A stretch of 64,000 bases of DNA from Haloferax marinisediminis (GCF_009674585.1 NZ_WKJP01000001.1:2356001-2420000); one strand, 5' to 3'. Positions 43,401 to 52,508 are shown, counted from the stretch's first letter. The notes: a model not told the origin generated them from the letters alone. Numbers and translations are program-made.

Positions 43401-44279
43401 TTAGTCACCCGCCTGTGGCGTTGCCCGCGTCCGTTCACGCACGAGTTCGAGTGCGTCGCCAATCTCTGCTCCGGCGTCGGCGGCGCGTTCGAGCACCACG
43501 TCGGCCATCAGTCCCTCGGTTCCGACTGCGCCCGCGTACCAGATACGGTGGCCGTCCACCTCGGTGGGGATATCGTAGCCGTCTCTGTAGTCGTCGGTGA
43601 GGCCCATGTCTTCGGGGATGTCTTCCTGCGTGTGGAAGCCGTCCGCGATGAACAGCGGAACGACGACGATGTCTTCGGATTCGAAGTAGTCCGTCACGTC
43701 GTCGACTTCCGGGTCTTCGTCCATGTAGAGCGCCTGCACTTCGTCGAACCGGTCCATGTCCCGGATGCGGTTTGCGTGGTACTCGATTGCCTTCGCGGAG
43801 TTCTCGTTGCGCTCGGTTCCGTGTCCGACGACGGCGAGGCCGAATCCCTCTCCGACGTTCGGGTCACCGGTGACAGACTCCGCACGGCGGACGATGACGT
43901 CGGTCATCGCTTCGTGCGTCCCAACCGGTCCACAGTAGTGAACCGTCTTCTCGGGTACGTCGTCGGCCGTGAGCGTGACGTGCGACGCCGAGAGACCATC
44001 GGAGTCCCAGTCGGCCACGTCCCATCCGTCGAGACGGAGTTCGCGTGGGATGACCTGCTCTGTGAAGTAGCCCTCGCTGATGAACAGCGGGACGACGTAC
44101 ACTTCGTCGGCCTCCACGGTTCGGAGGACTTCACGAATCGACGGCTCTTCTTTCCAGAAGCCGGTTCTGACCTCGTCGAACGCGCCAACCTCGCGGATGG
44201 TGTCCGCGTGGTCGTACGTTGGCGTGCTCGAATCCGGGTTCAGGTGCGACCCGTGCGCCACGATGACCAGCGCTTGCAT
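43401..44279 (-). CDS. cbiX: Sirohydrochlorin cobaltochelatase CbiX, two-domain
   Basis: 292 residues with two CbiX half-domains. The first begins LVIVAHGSHLNPDS (metal-binding His at the end of the first strand). The second begins LAVVGHGTERNENS, with VVPLFISEGYFT and VVPLFIADGFHT as the paired second His/Glu motifs. It inserts Co2+ (or in related enzymes Fe2+ or Ni2+) into sirohydrochlorin, committing it to cobalamin or, with iron, to siroheme and archaeal heme. It is the first gene of a two-gene operon. The duplicated form resembles bacterial CbiX-long rather than the small archaeal CbiX-S. Confidence 0.93.
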   Translation of the reverse strand: MQALVIVAHGSHLNPDSSTPTYDHADTIREVGAFDEVRTGFWKEEPSIREVLRTVEADEVYVVPLFISEGYFTEQVIPRELRLDGWDVADWDSDGLSASHVTLTADDVPEKTVHYCGPVGTHEAMTDVIVRRAESVTGDPNVGEGFGLAVVGHGTERNENSAKAIEYHANRIRDMDRFDEVQALYMDEDPEVDDVTDYFESEDIVVVPLFIADGFHTQEDIPEDMGLTDDYRDGYDIPTEVDGHRIWYAGAVGTEGLMADVVLERAADAGAEIGDALELVRERTRATPQAGD

Positions 44280-44420
44280 GTCCGGGGGTTACGACGGGAC
44301 TGTCTTATTGACTTCGCATCTCGAAAAGGAATCTTGGCGTTCGGCTAACTCGCGTTCGCCACCCGTTCAGGTACAGGTCGCGGCGGCGGTTTTTTGCGCT
44401 CGGCCACCGACCCATCGAGC

Positions 44421-44915
44421 ATGTCTCTCGCCGCCGACGCACGCGATGCCGTTCGCGAACGACCGTTTCTCCTCGCCGCGCTCCGAGCGGGCGTCGTCAA
44501 CTACGCCGCCGCCGCTTCCTTCCTCGACCTCGGCGACGACGACGCAGTCGCAGCAGCGCTCCGTCGGTTCGCCGAAGACCTCCCCGAACTCGAAACAGAA
44601 TCCCGCGACGTGACGGTCACGATGCGAAGCGGGGTCGGCCTCGTCGGCACAGATATCGACGAGGCAGACGACGACCCGATTCTCTCCGTCGCCGGTGTCG
44701 AACTCGCAGGGGGCGGTCCGCTCACCGCGATAATCGCAGAGGGTGATGTAGACCCGGCGCTCCTCCAGACAGTCATCGCCCGACTGGACGCCGAGTCCGT
44801 CGTCGTCGATGCAGCGGGTGTCGCAGGAGACGCCTTGGCCGTCGTCGTCCCGAGACGGCAGGGAGCAGCAACCCTGCGAATCGTCGAAGCGGCTAGCGGT
44901 ACGATATACACTTGA
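44421..44915 (+). CDS. Conserved haloarchaeal protein, ACT-like half (DUF7523-like)
   Basis: 164 residues from the ATG at 44421. The first 60 residues are helical with an HTH-like pattern (RPFLLAALRAGVVNYAAAASFL). The second part has alternating strands and helices (GGGPLTAIIAEGDVDPALL, AESVVVDAAGVAGDALAVVV) reminiscent of ACT domains. No catalytic residues are seen. A regulatory role (HTH plus ligand-binding ACT) is a guess from this architecture. It stands between cbiX (divergent) and the RibD-like gene. Confidence 0.78.
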   Translation: MSLAADARDAVRERPFLLAALRAGVVNYAAAASFLDLGDDDAVAAALRRFAEDLPELETESRDVTVTMRSGVGLVGTDIDEADDDPILSVAGVELAGGGPLTAIIAEGDVDPALLQTVIARLDAESVVVDAAGVAGDALAVVVPRRQGAATLRIVEAASGTIYT

Positions 44916-44964
44916 GTCGCAGCCGTGACGGGTGTTATTAGCTCATCCGAGCGCAAGTAGTGCT

Positions 44965-45507
44965 ATGAGTGCAAGCCAAATCACCCTCTACATCGCAGCG
45001 AGTGTCGACGGCTTCATCGCCGACGACGAGGGGGGAGTCGAGTGGCTCGACGAGTTCGAACAAGACGGGGAGAACGACGACATCGTGGCAGATTACGAGG
45101 AGTTCTTCGCGGATATCGACTGTCTCGTCATGGGGGCGACGACGTACGAACAGATACTCACGTTCGGCGAGTGGCCGTACGGTGAGACGCCGACGTACGT
45201 CCTCACACACAGAGACCTCTCACGGGCCACTGATACGGTCACGTTCGTCGACGGCGCGGTCGATTCCTTGGCCACCGAACTCGAAGGCGAGTACGAGCAC
45301 ATCTGGTTAGTCGGCGGGGCACAACTCGCCCGCGACTTCTTGCAGCAGAATCTCGTCGACGAACTTCGGCTCTCGGTCATTCCTGTCCTTCTCGGGAGCG
45401 GAATCTCACTCTTTGGCGCGGACGGTGAGACGCATCGACTACAGCACGTCGAGACGACGACGTACGACGCGGGAATCGTCGAACTCCGCTACGAGGTTGC
45501 CACGTGA
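44965..45507 (+). CDS. RibD C-terminal/dihydrofolate reductase-like protein
   Basis: 180 residues from the ATG at 44965. The pattern ITLYIAASVDGFIAD at the N-terminus, VMGATTYEQIL in the middle and HIWLVGGAQLARDFL near residue 110 are hallmarks of the DHFR/RibD reductase fold with an NADPH-binding glycine loop. The family contains deaminoriboflavin pathway reductases and many uncharacterised yfjB-like proteins. Substrate cannot be assigned. It begins about 50 nt after the previous gene in the same direction. Confidence 0.88.
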   Translation: MSASQITLYIAASVDGFIADDEGGVEWLDEFEQDGENDDIVADYEEFFADIDCLVMGATTYEQILTFGEWPYGETPTYVLTHRDLSRATDTVTFVDGAVDSLATELEGEYEHIWLVGGAQLARDFLQQNLVDELRLSVIPVLLGSGISLFGADGETHRLQHVETTTYDAGIVELRYEVAT

Positions 45508-45581
45508 TAGTCGGATTCCGACGCGCGTCGAAGCGACGGGTTCCGACGGGTTGAAAACCGTCCCACGAGTAGCCGAGAGCA

Positions 45582-47069
45582 ATGACGCTGTCCGTGACCA
45601 ACACCCTGACGGGAGAACGCGAGGACTTCGAGTCGCAAGCCGACGACGACGTGTTGCTCTACGTCTGTGGACTCACGGTCTCGGACGACGCCCACCTCGG
45701 TCACGCCCGCCTGTGGATGCACTCGGACATCATGCACCGATGGCTCGAATACGAGGGGTACGACGTCCACCACGTCGAGAACTTCACCGACGTGAACGAG
45801 AAAATCGCCGCCCGCATCGGTGAAGACGACCTCGGAGCGGACGAATCGACCGTCGCCGAACACTTCGTCGGCGACGTCATTCGCGACATGCGCGGCCTCA
45901 ACCTGAAGCGAGCAGAGGTCTACCCGCGCGTCACCGAACACATCCCCGAAATCATCGACCTCATCGAGACGCTCGTCGAACGCGGCCACGCCTACGAGTC
46001 GAACGGGTCGGTCTACTTCGACGTCACCACCTTCGACGACTACGGCAAACTGTCGAACCAGAAACTGGACGAACTCCAGTCGCAGGCCGAGGGAGACGAG
46101 CAATCCGAGAAGCGAAACGCCGCAGACTTCGCCCTCTGGAAAGCCGGCGCGGTGACGCCCGAAGAGGCGGCCGAACACCGCAACCCTGACCTCGACCCAA
46201 TCACGGAACCGTGCGGAGAGACGTGGGACTCGCCGTGGGGTGAGGGCCGACCGGGATGGCACATCGAGTGCTCGGCGATGTCGATGACGCATCTCGACGA
46301 GACCATCGATATCCACGTCGGTGGCCGTGACCTCGTGTTCCCGCACCACGAGAACGAAATCGCCCAGTCGGAGGCCGCGACCGGCAACCAGTTTGCCCGA
46401 TACTGGCTTCACGTCGGCCTCTTGCAGACCGATGGCGACAAGATGAGTTCCAGCCTCGGGAACTACTTCTACGTGGCCGATGCCCTCGACGAGTTCGGCG
46501 TCGACGTGATTCGCACGTTCTACCTCTCGACGGCCTACGGGTCCGAACAGACGTACTCCGAAGAGACGATTGCAGAGGCAGAAGAACGCTGGGACCGTCT
46601 CGAACGCGCCTACGAGGGCGCTGTCGCCGCCTGCGACAGTCCCGACGCGCGGACCAAGGTCGAAGCCACCGACCTCCGTGAGACCGTCGAATCGGTCCGT
46701 GAAAACTTCCGTTCGGCCATGAACGACGACTTCAACGTTCGTGAGGCGATGGCCGAACTCCTCGGACTGGCGACCGCCGTCAACCGCCACCTCGACGCTG
46801 GCGACACGTACGATTATCGTGCGCTCCGCGAAGCAATCGAGACGTTCGAAGACCTCGGTGGCGAGGTGTTCGGACTCTCGTTCGGCGAGGCAGCGGACGA
46901 CGGTGACGTCTCCATCGCGGCAGACCTCGTCCAACTCGTCTTGGACGTTCGCGAAGCAGAGCGCGAGGCAGGGAACTACGAGCGTGCCGATGACCTCCGA
47001 GACGACCTGACAGCGCTCGGCGTCGACGTCGAAGACGGCGCTGACGGCGCGACGTTCCGCTTCGAGTAA
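45582..47069 (+). CDS. cysS: Cysteinyl-tRNA synthetase
   Basis: 495 residues. Class I features are the HIGH-like HLGHARLWM, the zinc-site residues (Cys in VCGLTV, later HIECSAMS and HHENE), and DKMSSSLGN as the KMSKS loop. The C-terminal helical anticodon-binding part ends around 495. It charges tRNA-Cys, so this organism does not depend solely on the SepRS/SepCysS route. The start is 74 nt after the RibD-like gene. A longer insertion within 330-420 is absent, giving the usual length. Confidence 0.96.
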   Translation: MTLSVTNTLTGEREDFESQADDDVLLYVCGLTVSDDAHLGHARLWMHSDIMHRWLEYEGYDVHHVENFTDVNEKIAARIGEDDLGADESTVAEHFVGDVIRDMRGLNLKRAEVYPRVTEHIPEIIDLIETLVERGHAYESNGSVYFDVTTFDDYGKLSNQKLDELQSQAEGDEQSEKRNAADFALWKAGAVTPEEAAEHRNPDLDPITEPCGETWDSPWGEGRPGWHIECSAMSMTHLDETIDIHVGGRDLVFPHHENEIAQSEAATGNQFARYWLHVGLLQTDGDKMSSSLGNYFYVADALDEFGVDVIRTFYLSTAYGSEQTYSEETIAEAEERWDRLERAYEGAVAACDSPDARTKVEATDLRETVESVRENFRSAMNDDFNVREAMAELLGLATAVNRHLDAGDTYDYRALREAIETFEDLGGEVFGLSFGEAADDGDVSIAADLVQLVLDVREAEREAGNYERADDLRDDLTALGVDVEDGADGATFRFE

Positions 47070-47120
47070 TCAGTCAGGGGCCGTCACGTCCACCGCGAGG
47101 TGAATGCGCCTCGTCGGCGG

Positions 47121-47170
47121 CGACTCTCGTCCGTTATCCAATCGTCTACGACGACTCTCGTCCGTTATCC
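47121..47170. repeat. 19-bp direct repeat pair at the cysS/reductase junction
   Basis: CGACTCTCGTCCGTTATCC occurs at 47121-47139 and again at 47152-47170, a 31-bp period. The second copy spans the stop codon (TAA on the minus strand, 47165-47167) of the reductase gene, so the first copy is a duplicated gene 3' end in the intergenic gap. Confidence 0.85.
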
Positions 47171-47647
47171 GAGTGAGAACCGAACGACTGCTAGTGCCTT
47201 CCGCGCGTCGTCGAGTTCGGCGGCCCGGTTCGACTGGTCGCCCGAGAACCCGAGTCCACGTGCCATTAGTCGATGTGCCGAGACGTAATTGTCGAGCAAT
47301 CGTGTGGCCGTCTCACCCGTAACCACCTCGCCAATCACCGTTCGGCGGTCACCACGGTACCAGACGTAACACATCATCGGCGTGCGGAAGTTCTTCCACC
47401 AGTTGCTGTCGGCTTTCGGTGTGACGACCACGAGGTCCTCGCCCGCCGTGGCGTAGGCGACTGGGAACGTGTACCGTCGACCACTCCGTTTTCCGACGTA
47501 CGAGACGAGGAGGAACCATCGACTCACGAGGGGATGGAGTGGTGATTGGAGTAGTCGGCGCAAGGCCGGATTTGCGAACCGCTGTTCGAGCGTTCGCTGG
47601 AACTCGGTGACTCGTGGTTCTGTCGCGGAAAGCACGGAAGAATTCAT
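47165..47647 (-). CDS. Deazaflavin (F420)-dependent nitroreductase-family protein
   Basis: 160 residues from the ATG at 47647. The split-barrel pattern is visible in SRWFLLVSYVGKRSGRRYTFPVAY (beta strands with GKRSG at the F420-phosphate contact) and DLVVVTPKADSNWWKNF, with NWW as the hallmark of the Ddn/FDR family. These use F420H2 to reduce nitro, quinone or other substrates; haloarchaea contain F420. Convergent with cysS. A TATA-like TTTATTTC lies about 25 nt upstream. Confidence 0.86.
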   Translation of the reverse strand: MNSSVLSATEPRVTEFQRTLEQRFANPALRRLLQSPLHPLVSRWFLLVSYVGKRSGRRYTFPVAYATAGEDLVVVTPKADSNWWKNFRTPMMCYVWYRGDRRTVIGEVVTGETATRLLDNYVSAHRLMARGLGFSGDQSNRAAELDDARKALAVVRFSLG

Positions 47648-47688
47648 GCTGAACGTACGCAGAACGGCGAAATAAATCCGAGTCGTCG

Positions 47689-47973
47689 TCACATCGTAAA
47701 CAGATGCGAGTCGTCGGGAATATCGAACAGACCCATTCGAACGCCGGCATCCAGCCACCCGTACCCGTAAGAGAACGAAGCGAGCGCGTTCACCCAGTCG
47801 TCACCGTCCTTGAAGTGGCGGCCATCGTCGAGGTACGACTCGGCCATCTCCAGACAGTCCGCCGCGGCGTTCCCGAGGTGTGTCTCTGCTGGAACGGCTT
47901 GGACTGCTTCGTCGAGCGCGTCGGCGAGCATCTGCTCGTATCGATTCGTCTTCTCTCGGAGGTCGGCGGACAT
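47689..47973 (-). CDS. DUF357-family protein
   Basis: 94 residues from the ATG at 47973 (an earlier in-frame start is 21 nt upstream). The sequence is helical: EKTNRYEQMLADALDE, then CLEMAESYLDDGRHFK and DWVNALASFSYGYGWLDAGVRMGLF. The last segment is typical of the DUF357 family, small archaeal helical proteins of unknown function found in many euryarchaea. It is transcribed in the same direction as the F420-type reductase gene, 41 nt upstream of its start, and divergent from trxB. Confidence 0.87.
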   Translation of the reverse strand: MSADLREKTNRYEQMLADALDEAVQAVPAETHLGNAAADCLEMAESYLDDGRHFKDGDDWVNALASFSYGYGWLDAGVRMGLFDIPDDSHLFTM

Positions 47974-48129
47974 AGCGCACTCTGTGTCGGCCACCGATAC
48001 TGGTCTTTCGCTCCGGACCGGGATGAGGGTGGGCTGGTTTCACTCGTGGTATGCAACCACGTAGCGGTGTTGTACTGCTGCTCGCAATACAGCGCAAGCT
48101 TAAGGCACCGGTATAGCGAACAACGAGAC

Positions 48130-49176
48130 ATGACAGAAGACGCCGATTCCTTCGTCGAACACAGGAAGCTCATCATCGCCGGTTCGGGCATCTCCGGTCT
48201 CTCTGCGGCAATCTACGCGGCCCGTTCCAACAACGAACCACTCGTCCTCGAAGGCGACGAGCCGGGTGGGCAACTCACCCTCACCACGGAAGTCGACAAC
48301 TATCCGGGCTTCCCCGAGGGCATCTCCGGGCCAGAGCTCATCAACAACATGAAACAGCAGGCCGAGCGCTTCGGCACCGAGATTCGCCACGGCATCATCG
48401 TGGACGTAGACGCCTCCGAGCGACCCTTCACGGTCACGCTGAAGAACGGCGACGTCTACACCGCCGACGCCATCATCTCCGCCTCCGGTGCCTCTGCTCG
48501 CACGCTCGGCATCCCCGGCGAAGAGAACCTCATGGGCTACGGTCTCTCGACGTGTGCGACCTGTGACGGCGCGTTCTTCCGCGACGAGAAGATTATGGTC
48601 ATCGGTGGCGGTGACGCCGCCGTCGAGGAGGCTAACTTCCTCACGAAGTTCGCGTCGAAGGTCTACCTCGTCCACCGCCGCGAAGAGTTCCGCGCCGAGG
48701 ACTACTGGATCGACCGCCTGATGGAGAAGGTTGACGAGGACGAAATCGAGCTCATGCTCAACACCGAGGCGACGGAACTCCACGGGTCGCCCGAAGCAGG
48801 CGTCGAACACGTCACACTCGTCCGCAACCCCGAGGGCCACCCGACGGACAAACTCGACGACCCCGAAACGGAAGAGTTCGACTTCGACGTTGGCGCGGTG
48901 TTCTACGCCATCGGCCACACGCCGAACGCCGACTACCTCGAAGGTACGGCCGTCCAGCGTGACGAAGACGGCTACATCGTCGCGAAGGGTGGGTCCGGCG
49001 CCAATCAGACGGCGACTGACGAACCCGGCATCTTCGCCGCGGGCGACGTCGTCGACTACCACTACCAGCAGGCCGCCACCGCCGGCGGCATGGGCGTGAA
49101 AGCAGCACTCGACGCCGATGACTACCTCGAAGAACTCGAACGCGAAGAGAAGAAGGCCGCAACGCCGGCAGAGTAA
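48130..49176 (+). CDS. trxB: Thioredoxin reductase
   Basis: 348 residues from the ATG at 48130. The FAD motif GSGISGLSAAIYAAR lies at the N-terminus, the redox-active disulfide is Cys142-Ala-Thr-Cys145 followed by Asp, and the NADPH motif is GGGDAAVEEA. The FAD C-terminal segment is PGIFAAGDVVD. The two-Cys bacterial/archaeal type transfers electrons from NAD(P)H to thioredoxin. It is longer than most (about 320) by an acidic C-terminal tail and an insertion near residue 230. An internal ATG-rich stretch upstream is not part of it. A T6 run follows the stop. Confidence 0.95.
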   Translation: MTEDADSFVEHRKLIIAGSGISGLSAAIYAARSNNEPLVLEGDEPGGQLTLTTEVDNYPGFPEGISGPELINNMKQQAERFGTEIRHGIIVDVDASERPFTVTLKNGDVYTADAIISASGASARTLGIPGEENLMGYGLSTCATCDGAFFRDEKIMVIGGGDAAVEEANFLTKFASKVYLVHRREEFRAEDYWIDRLMEKVDEDEIELMLNTEATELHGSPEAGVEHVTLVRNPEGHPTDKLDDPETEEFDFDVGAVFYAIGHTPNADYLEGTAVQRDEDGYIVAKGGSGANQTATDEPGIFAAGDVVDYHYQQAATAGGMGVKAALDADDYLEELEREEKKAATPAE

Positions 49177-49202
49177 GCGTCTCGGCGCCGTTCGACTGAC
49201 AC

Positions 49203-49212
49203 TGTTTTTTGA
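49203..49212 (+). terminator. T-run terminator after trxB
   Basis: A T6 run at 49205-49210, 29 nt after the trxB stop, matches archaeal intrinsic termination signals. Confidence 0.5.
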
Positions 49213-49514
49213 CCGCTCTGCCGCAGTTGTGCGCCACCTTCCGACCCCGCCGTCGCAGTCCGCTTCCTGACCGTCGACACGCCGGTCAGTTGTCTACTCG
49301 GTGGTCGGACGCTTGGGGACCGAGTCTCTAGTTTGTCGTCGAACGTGATTCAGTAGCCGGGGTCACTGACCAGATGGCTACGTCTCGCTGGTCAGTCGAA
49401 GACTGTTCGGGTGTATTTTGATGACTTTTACTGACGATGGGTACGAAGACTTTCGAGTGACGATAGTAATGAAGACGAATCGTACGTTGCAGACCCACGG
49501 AGTGTGAATTTACC
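49213..49514. other. Intergenic stretch with no gene seen
   Basis: About 300 nt between trxB and the antiporter gene. No reading frame has haloarchaeal character. It contains moderately A/T-rich sequence around 49420-49475 (GTATTTTGATGACTTTTACTG) that may hold the antiporter promoter, with transcription starting some tens of bases before the ATG. Confidence 0.5.
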
Positions 49515-50765
49515 ATGGCCGTCGAGTCGGGTGGGTTACTCACGTTTCTCGCCGGACTGACCCTCGTCTTGGCCGCTGCACATACGCTTGGGACGGTCGC
49601 CGACAGACTGGGGTTCGCACCGGTTGTCGGTGAACTCCTCACCGGATTGGTTTTGGGTCCGTCGGTACTCGGGTTCGTCGCCCCGAACGTCACGGCTATC
49701 GTCGTCCCGGTCCCCGACCAGTTGGCAGCCCTCGCGTCGCTCGGACTCGTCCTCCTTCTCGTCATGGCTGGAACTGAAGTCGACGTTCAGACGGTCCGTC
49801 GCTACATCCAACCGACGATAGCCCTCGCTACCGGGGCCTCGGTCGTGCCGTTTCTTCTGGGGTTCGTCCTGGGATGGTCGCTCCCCGTACGATACCTCGT
49901 CACGCCCGAACAGCGACTCCCATTTGCGCTGTTCCTTGCAACAGCCCTGAGCATCTCGGCGGTTCCAGTCGCCGTTCGTGTGCTGGTCGACCTCGACGCG
50001 ATGGACCGAACGGTGGGACAACTCACTCTCACTGTCGCCGTCGTCATCGATGCGGCGGGGTGGGTCGCGCTCACAGTCGTGTCCGACATCGCAAGAGCGG
50101 GCCAGACGAATCCGTTAGCAGTTGGTCGAACGCTCGGTGTCCTCGCCGTGTTCGTTATCGTCGTCGCCGTGCTCGGCCCGCGAATCGTCGAGACACTCTT
50201 CGGTATCACCTCCTACGTTCGGTCGCCCGCGTTAACCGGATTTTCAATCGTCGTCGTCGTCGGGCTTGGGACGGCGGTTGCCTCGCTCGCACTCGGACTG
50301 GAGGCTGTTCTCGGCGCGTTCCTGGCAGGTGTCTTGGTCAGGAATCCACTCGATAACGAGACAGAACGGGTGTTTCAGATGGTGACCCTCGGGCTGTTCG
50401 CGCCCATCTTTTTTGCGACGGCCGGATTACGGGTCGATCTGAGTGGACTGTTCACGCTGGATACGCTGTTGGTGTTCGGGATTACACTCGTCGTTGCCGT
50501 GCTTGGGAAGGCCCTCGGGGTGGTGCTCGGCGCGACGTTGACGGACCTCACACGAGAAGAGACCATCTGCCTCGCCATCGGTCTCAACGCTCGCGGGGCG
50601 ATGGAACTCGTCGTGGCGGCGTTTGGGTTGGCGATAGGGGTTCTCACGCCCACGGTCTATGCCGTCATCGTGCTCGTCGCCATCGTCACCTCTGTAATAA
50701 CGCCGCCACTGCTCCGTCGTGCCCTCTCACACCTTCCGGACGATAGGGTATCCGGGACGGCGTGA
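49515..50765 (+). CDS. Cation/proton antiporter, CPA2/Kef type
   Basis: 416 residues with about 12 membrane helices. Features include GELLTGLVLGPSVLGFV in the second helix and GTEVDVQTVRRY after the third (Kef/NhaS-like). In the core transport helices, ALSISAVPVAVRVL and VIDAAGWVALT carry the Asp that binds H+/cation. AFLAGVLVRNPL and NARGAMELVVA follow near the C-terminus. It lacks the C-terminal TrkA/RCK domain of bacterial KefB, so it may be regulated differently or be a Na+/H+ exchanger. Gene stands alone, upstream promoter unclear. Confidence 0.92.
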   Translation: MAVESGGLLTFLAGLTLVLAAAHTLGTVADRLGFAPVVGELLTGLVLGPSVLGFVAPNVTAIVVPVPDQLAALASLGLVLLLVMAGTEVDVQTVRRYIQPTIALATGASVVPFLLGFVLGWSLPVRYLVTPEQRLPFALFLATALSISAVPVAVRVLVDLDAMDRTVGQLTLTVAVVIDAAGWVALTVVSDIARAGQTNPLAVGRTLGVLAVFVIVVAVLGPRIVETLFGITSYVRSPALTGFSIVVVVGLGTAVASLALGLEAVLGAFLAGVLVRNPLDNETERVFQMVTLGLFAPIFFATAGLRVDLSGLFTLDTLLVFGITLVVAVLGKALGVVLGATLTDLTREETICLAIGLNARGAMELVVAAFGLAIGVLTPTVYAVIVLVAIVTSVITPPLLRRALSHLPDDRVSGTA

Positions 50766-50773
50766 CTTCCCGT

Positions 50774-50792
50774 GGTCGCTTCGGAAGTGACC
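50774..50792 (+). terminator. Hairpin after the antiporter gene
   Basis: GGTCGCTT (50774-50781) and AAGTGACC (50785-50792) pair as an 8-bp stem with one G-U pair and a 3-nt loop, starting 9 nt after the stop. No T-run follows, so a role in termination or 3'-end stability is uncertain. Confidence 0.4.
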
Positions 50793-51027
50793 AATCGATT
50801 ACTCGAAATTGGTCAGTGACTGACTACGGCGACGCCCAAACCTACGACTTGGCTGCCCCGGAGGCGTCTTCACCTCACACGAGTGGTACGCAGTATCCAG
50901 ACGCCCACCGATTTTACCCTCTATACGCACAATTCACCAGTCCTCTGTGGAGAACGCTCTGCTGCATGCGTCCTCTGTCTTGACGTTCCGGCATCCAGCA
51001 ATCGAGTGAAAACGACAGGATGTCGCC

Positions 51028-52224
51028 TCAGTCCGCTGGTTCTGCCGTCTCACCGCGCTCTTCGGGCGTGAGGTAACACTGCGGGTCTGGACCAAACAGG
51101 TCACCAGAGCCAGCGAGGGCGCGAAGCCGCGACGACCCACGACAGACGTCCTGATACTGGCACGTCGCACACTTGCCCGTGAGGTGTTCTTCGCGTTCCC
51201 GCAGACGGGCGAGAAGCGGGTTCGACTCGTCGTCCCAGATGTCGCCGAACGGTCGGTCACGGACGTTGCCGAGACTGTAACTCTGCCAGAACTGCGTGAG
51301 GTGGACGTCGCCGCGGTAGTCCACGTCGGCGACGCGTTCGCCGGTCGGGTCGCCGCCGTTGACGCGAAGGTACTCGTGAATCTCGTCTGCGTGGTCGCTG
51401 CCGAGTTCTTGGTCGGCGTACTCGACCACGTACGCGGAGTCAGCGTAGTTGCCGACGAGGAGCGTCTCTATCTCTTCGCCCTCGGCGTGGTACTCGCGGG
51501 TCATGTCGAAGAGGCGGTTGACGGCGCGGCGCTGTGCCTCGTCGTCCAAGTCGGCGTCGGCGATGTCGCCGCCGCGCCCGCCGTAGTCGAGGTGGTAGAA
51601 ACAGAAGCGGTCGACGCCCACGTCGTACAGCATGTCGACCACGTCTTCCATGTCGGCGGCGTTGTGTTCGGTGATGGTGTACCGGAGGCCGGTCTTGAGT
51701 CCGACAGACAGGGAGTTTTTGATGCCCCTGACGGCGGCGTCGAACGCGCCGTCTTTGCCTCTGAATCGGTCGTTACGCTCGCGGAGTCCATCCACGGAGA
51801 CGCCCGCGTACGAGAGACCAGCGTCTTTGAGCGCCTGTGCTTTCTCCTTGGTGATGAGCGTCCCATTGGTCGAGAGGACCGCCCGAACGCCCTGGTCGGT
51901 ACAGTAATCGACGAGTTCGACGAGGTCGTCGCGGACGAGCGGTTCGCCGCCCGAGAACAGCAGCACAGGGACGTTGTAGTCGGCTAAATCGTCGATGAGG
52001 CCCTTCGCTTCGTCTGTCGAGAGTTCACCCTGTGCGGGGTCGAGGTCGGCGCCCGCATAGCAGTGTTCGCAGTAGAGGTTACACCGGCGAGTCGTGTTCC
52101 AGACGACGACGGGGCGCTTCTGTTTTTCTTCGCGAATCTGCTCGATGGAGGCGTCGGGGTCGTCGTATCGGAGGCCGTCGCCCTCGGCGGTCTGCCCACA
52201 CAACAACTTGCTGATGGAAATCAT
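51028..52224 (-). CDS. ahbC: Radical SAM/SPASM enzyme, AhbC-like (siroheme-dependent heme pathway)
   Basis: 398 residues. The radical SAM cysteines are CNLYCEHC, preceded by PVVVWNTTRR. The C-terminal SPASM-type Fe-S segment has CATCQYQDVC followed by CYLTPEE. The N-terminus MISISKLLCG with the PVVVWN-T-R-C pattern is close to AhbC/NirJ family proteins, which remove acetate side chains from didecarboxysiroheme in the archaeal heme route. The reading frame starts with ATGA overlapping the upstream partner gene. Other candidates are a different SPASM peptide-modifying enzyme. CbiX at 43401 belongs to the same tetrapyrrole network. Confidence 0.78.
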   Translation of the reverse strand: MISISKLLCGQTAEGDGLRYDDPDASIEQIREEKQKRPVVVWNTTRRCNLYCEHCYAGADLDPAQGELSTDEAKGLIDDLADYNVPVLLFSGGEPLVRDDLVELVDYCTDQGVRAVLSTNGTLITKEKAQALKDAGLSYAGVSVDGLRERNDRFRGKDGAFDAAVRGIKNSLSVGLKTGLRYTITEHNAADMEDVVDMLYDVGVDRFCFYHLDYGGRGGDIADADLDDEAQRRAVNRLFDMTREYHAEGEEIETLLVGNYADSAYVVEYADQELGSDHADEIHEYLRVNGGDPTGERVADVDYRGDVHLTQFWQSYSLGNVRDRPFGDIWDDESNPLLARLREREEHLTGKCATCQYQDVCRGSSRLRALAGSGDLFGPDPQCYLTPEERGETAEPAD

Positions 52225-52508
52225 CCGTGCGTCACCTCGCTATCGGTGTCGTCGGCAGAGTTCGTTCGACCCTTCGCGGCGAGGTCGTTCCCGCCGAGGC
52301 GACGGATTTCGTCCGCCGGACAGAGCCACAACGCTGACGCCGCGAAGTCGAAGAGGGTCCGCGCCTGTTCGGTCGCGAGGTCGGGAGATGGTGCGGTCAC
52401 GCTCCCGACGTGTCGCATCGGGTCGGCGTCGTTCTCACGGAAGAATACCTCCCACTGGCGGCTTCCGTCGATTCGTGGTTTGCTCCGCGGGTCGTCGTCC
52501 GTGGGCAT
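52221..52508 (-). CDS. Small PaaB-like partner of the radical SAM enzyme
   Basis: 95 residues from the ATG at 52508; longer forms start upstream but lack the pattern. It shows WEVFFRENDADPMRHVGS, then AR...F and ALWLCPADEIRR. This matches the PaaB fold signature as I recall it (xEVFxR...RHVGS...A...AR...W..xA.EI), even though no phenylacetate genes are near. The ends are acidic and likely disordered. Its stop overlaps the radical SAM start by 4 nt (ATGA), so the two are made together. A similar haloarchaeal family has been catalogued as an rSAM-partnered candidate RiPP (Htur_1727); the folded pattern here argues for a structured subunit instead. Confidence 0.82.
   Translation of the reverse strand: MPTDDDPRSKPRIDGSRQWEVFFRENDADPMRHVGSVTAPSPDLATEQARTLFDFAASALWLCPADEIRRLGGNDLAAKGRTNSADDTDSEVTHG

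Noticed and set aside
50762..50983. Short plus-strand frame after the antiporter gene
   Set aside because: Its translation is Arg/Ser/Thr/Pro-rich without acidic bias or motif, and it overlaps the hairpin after the antiporter.
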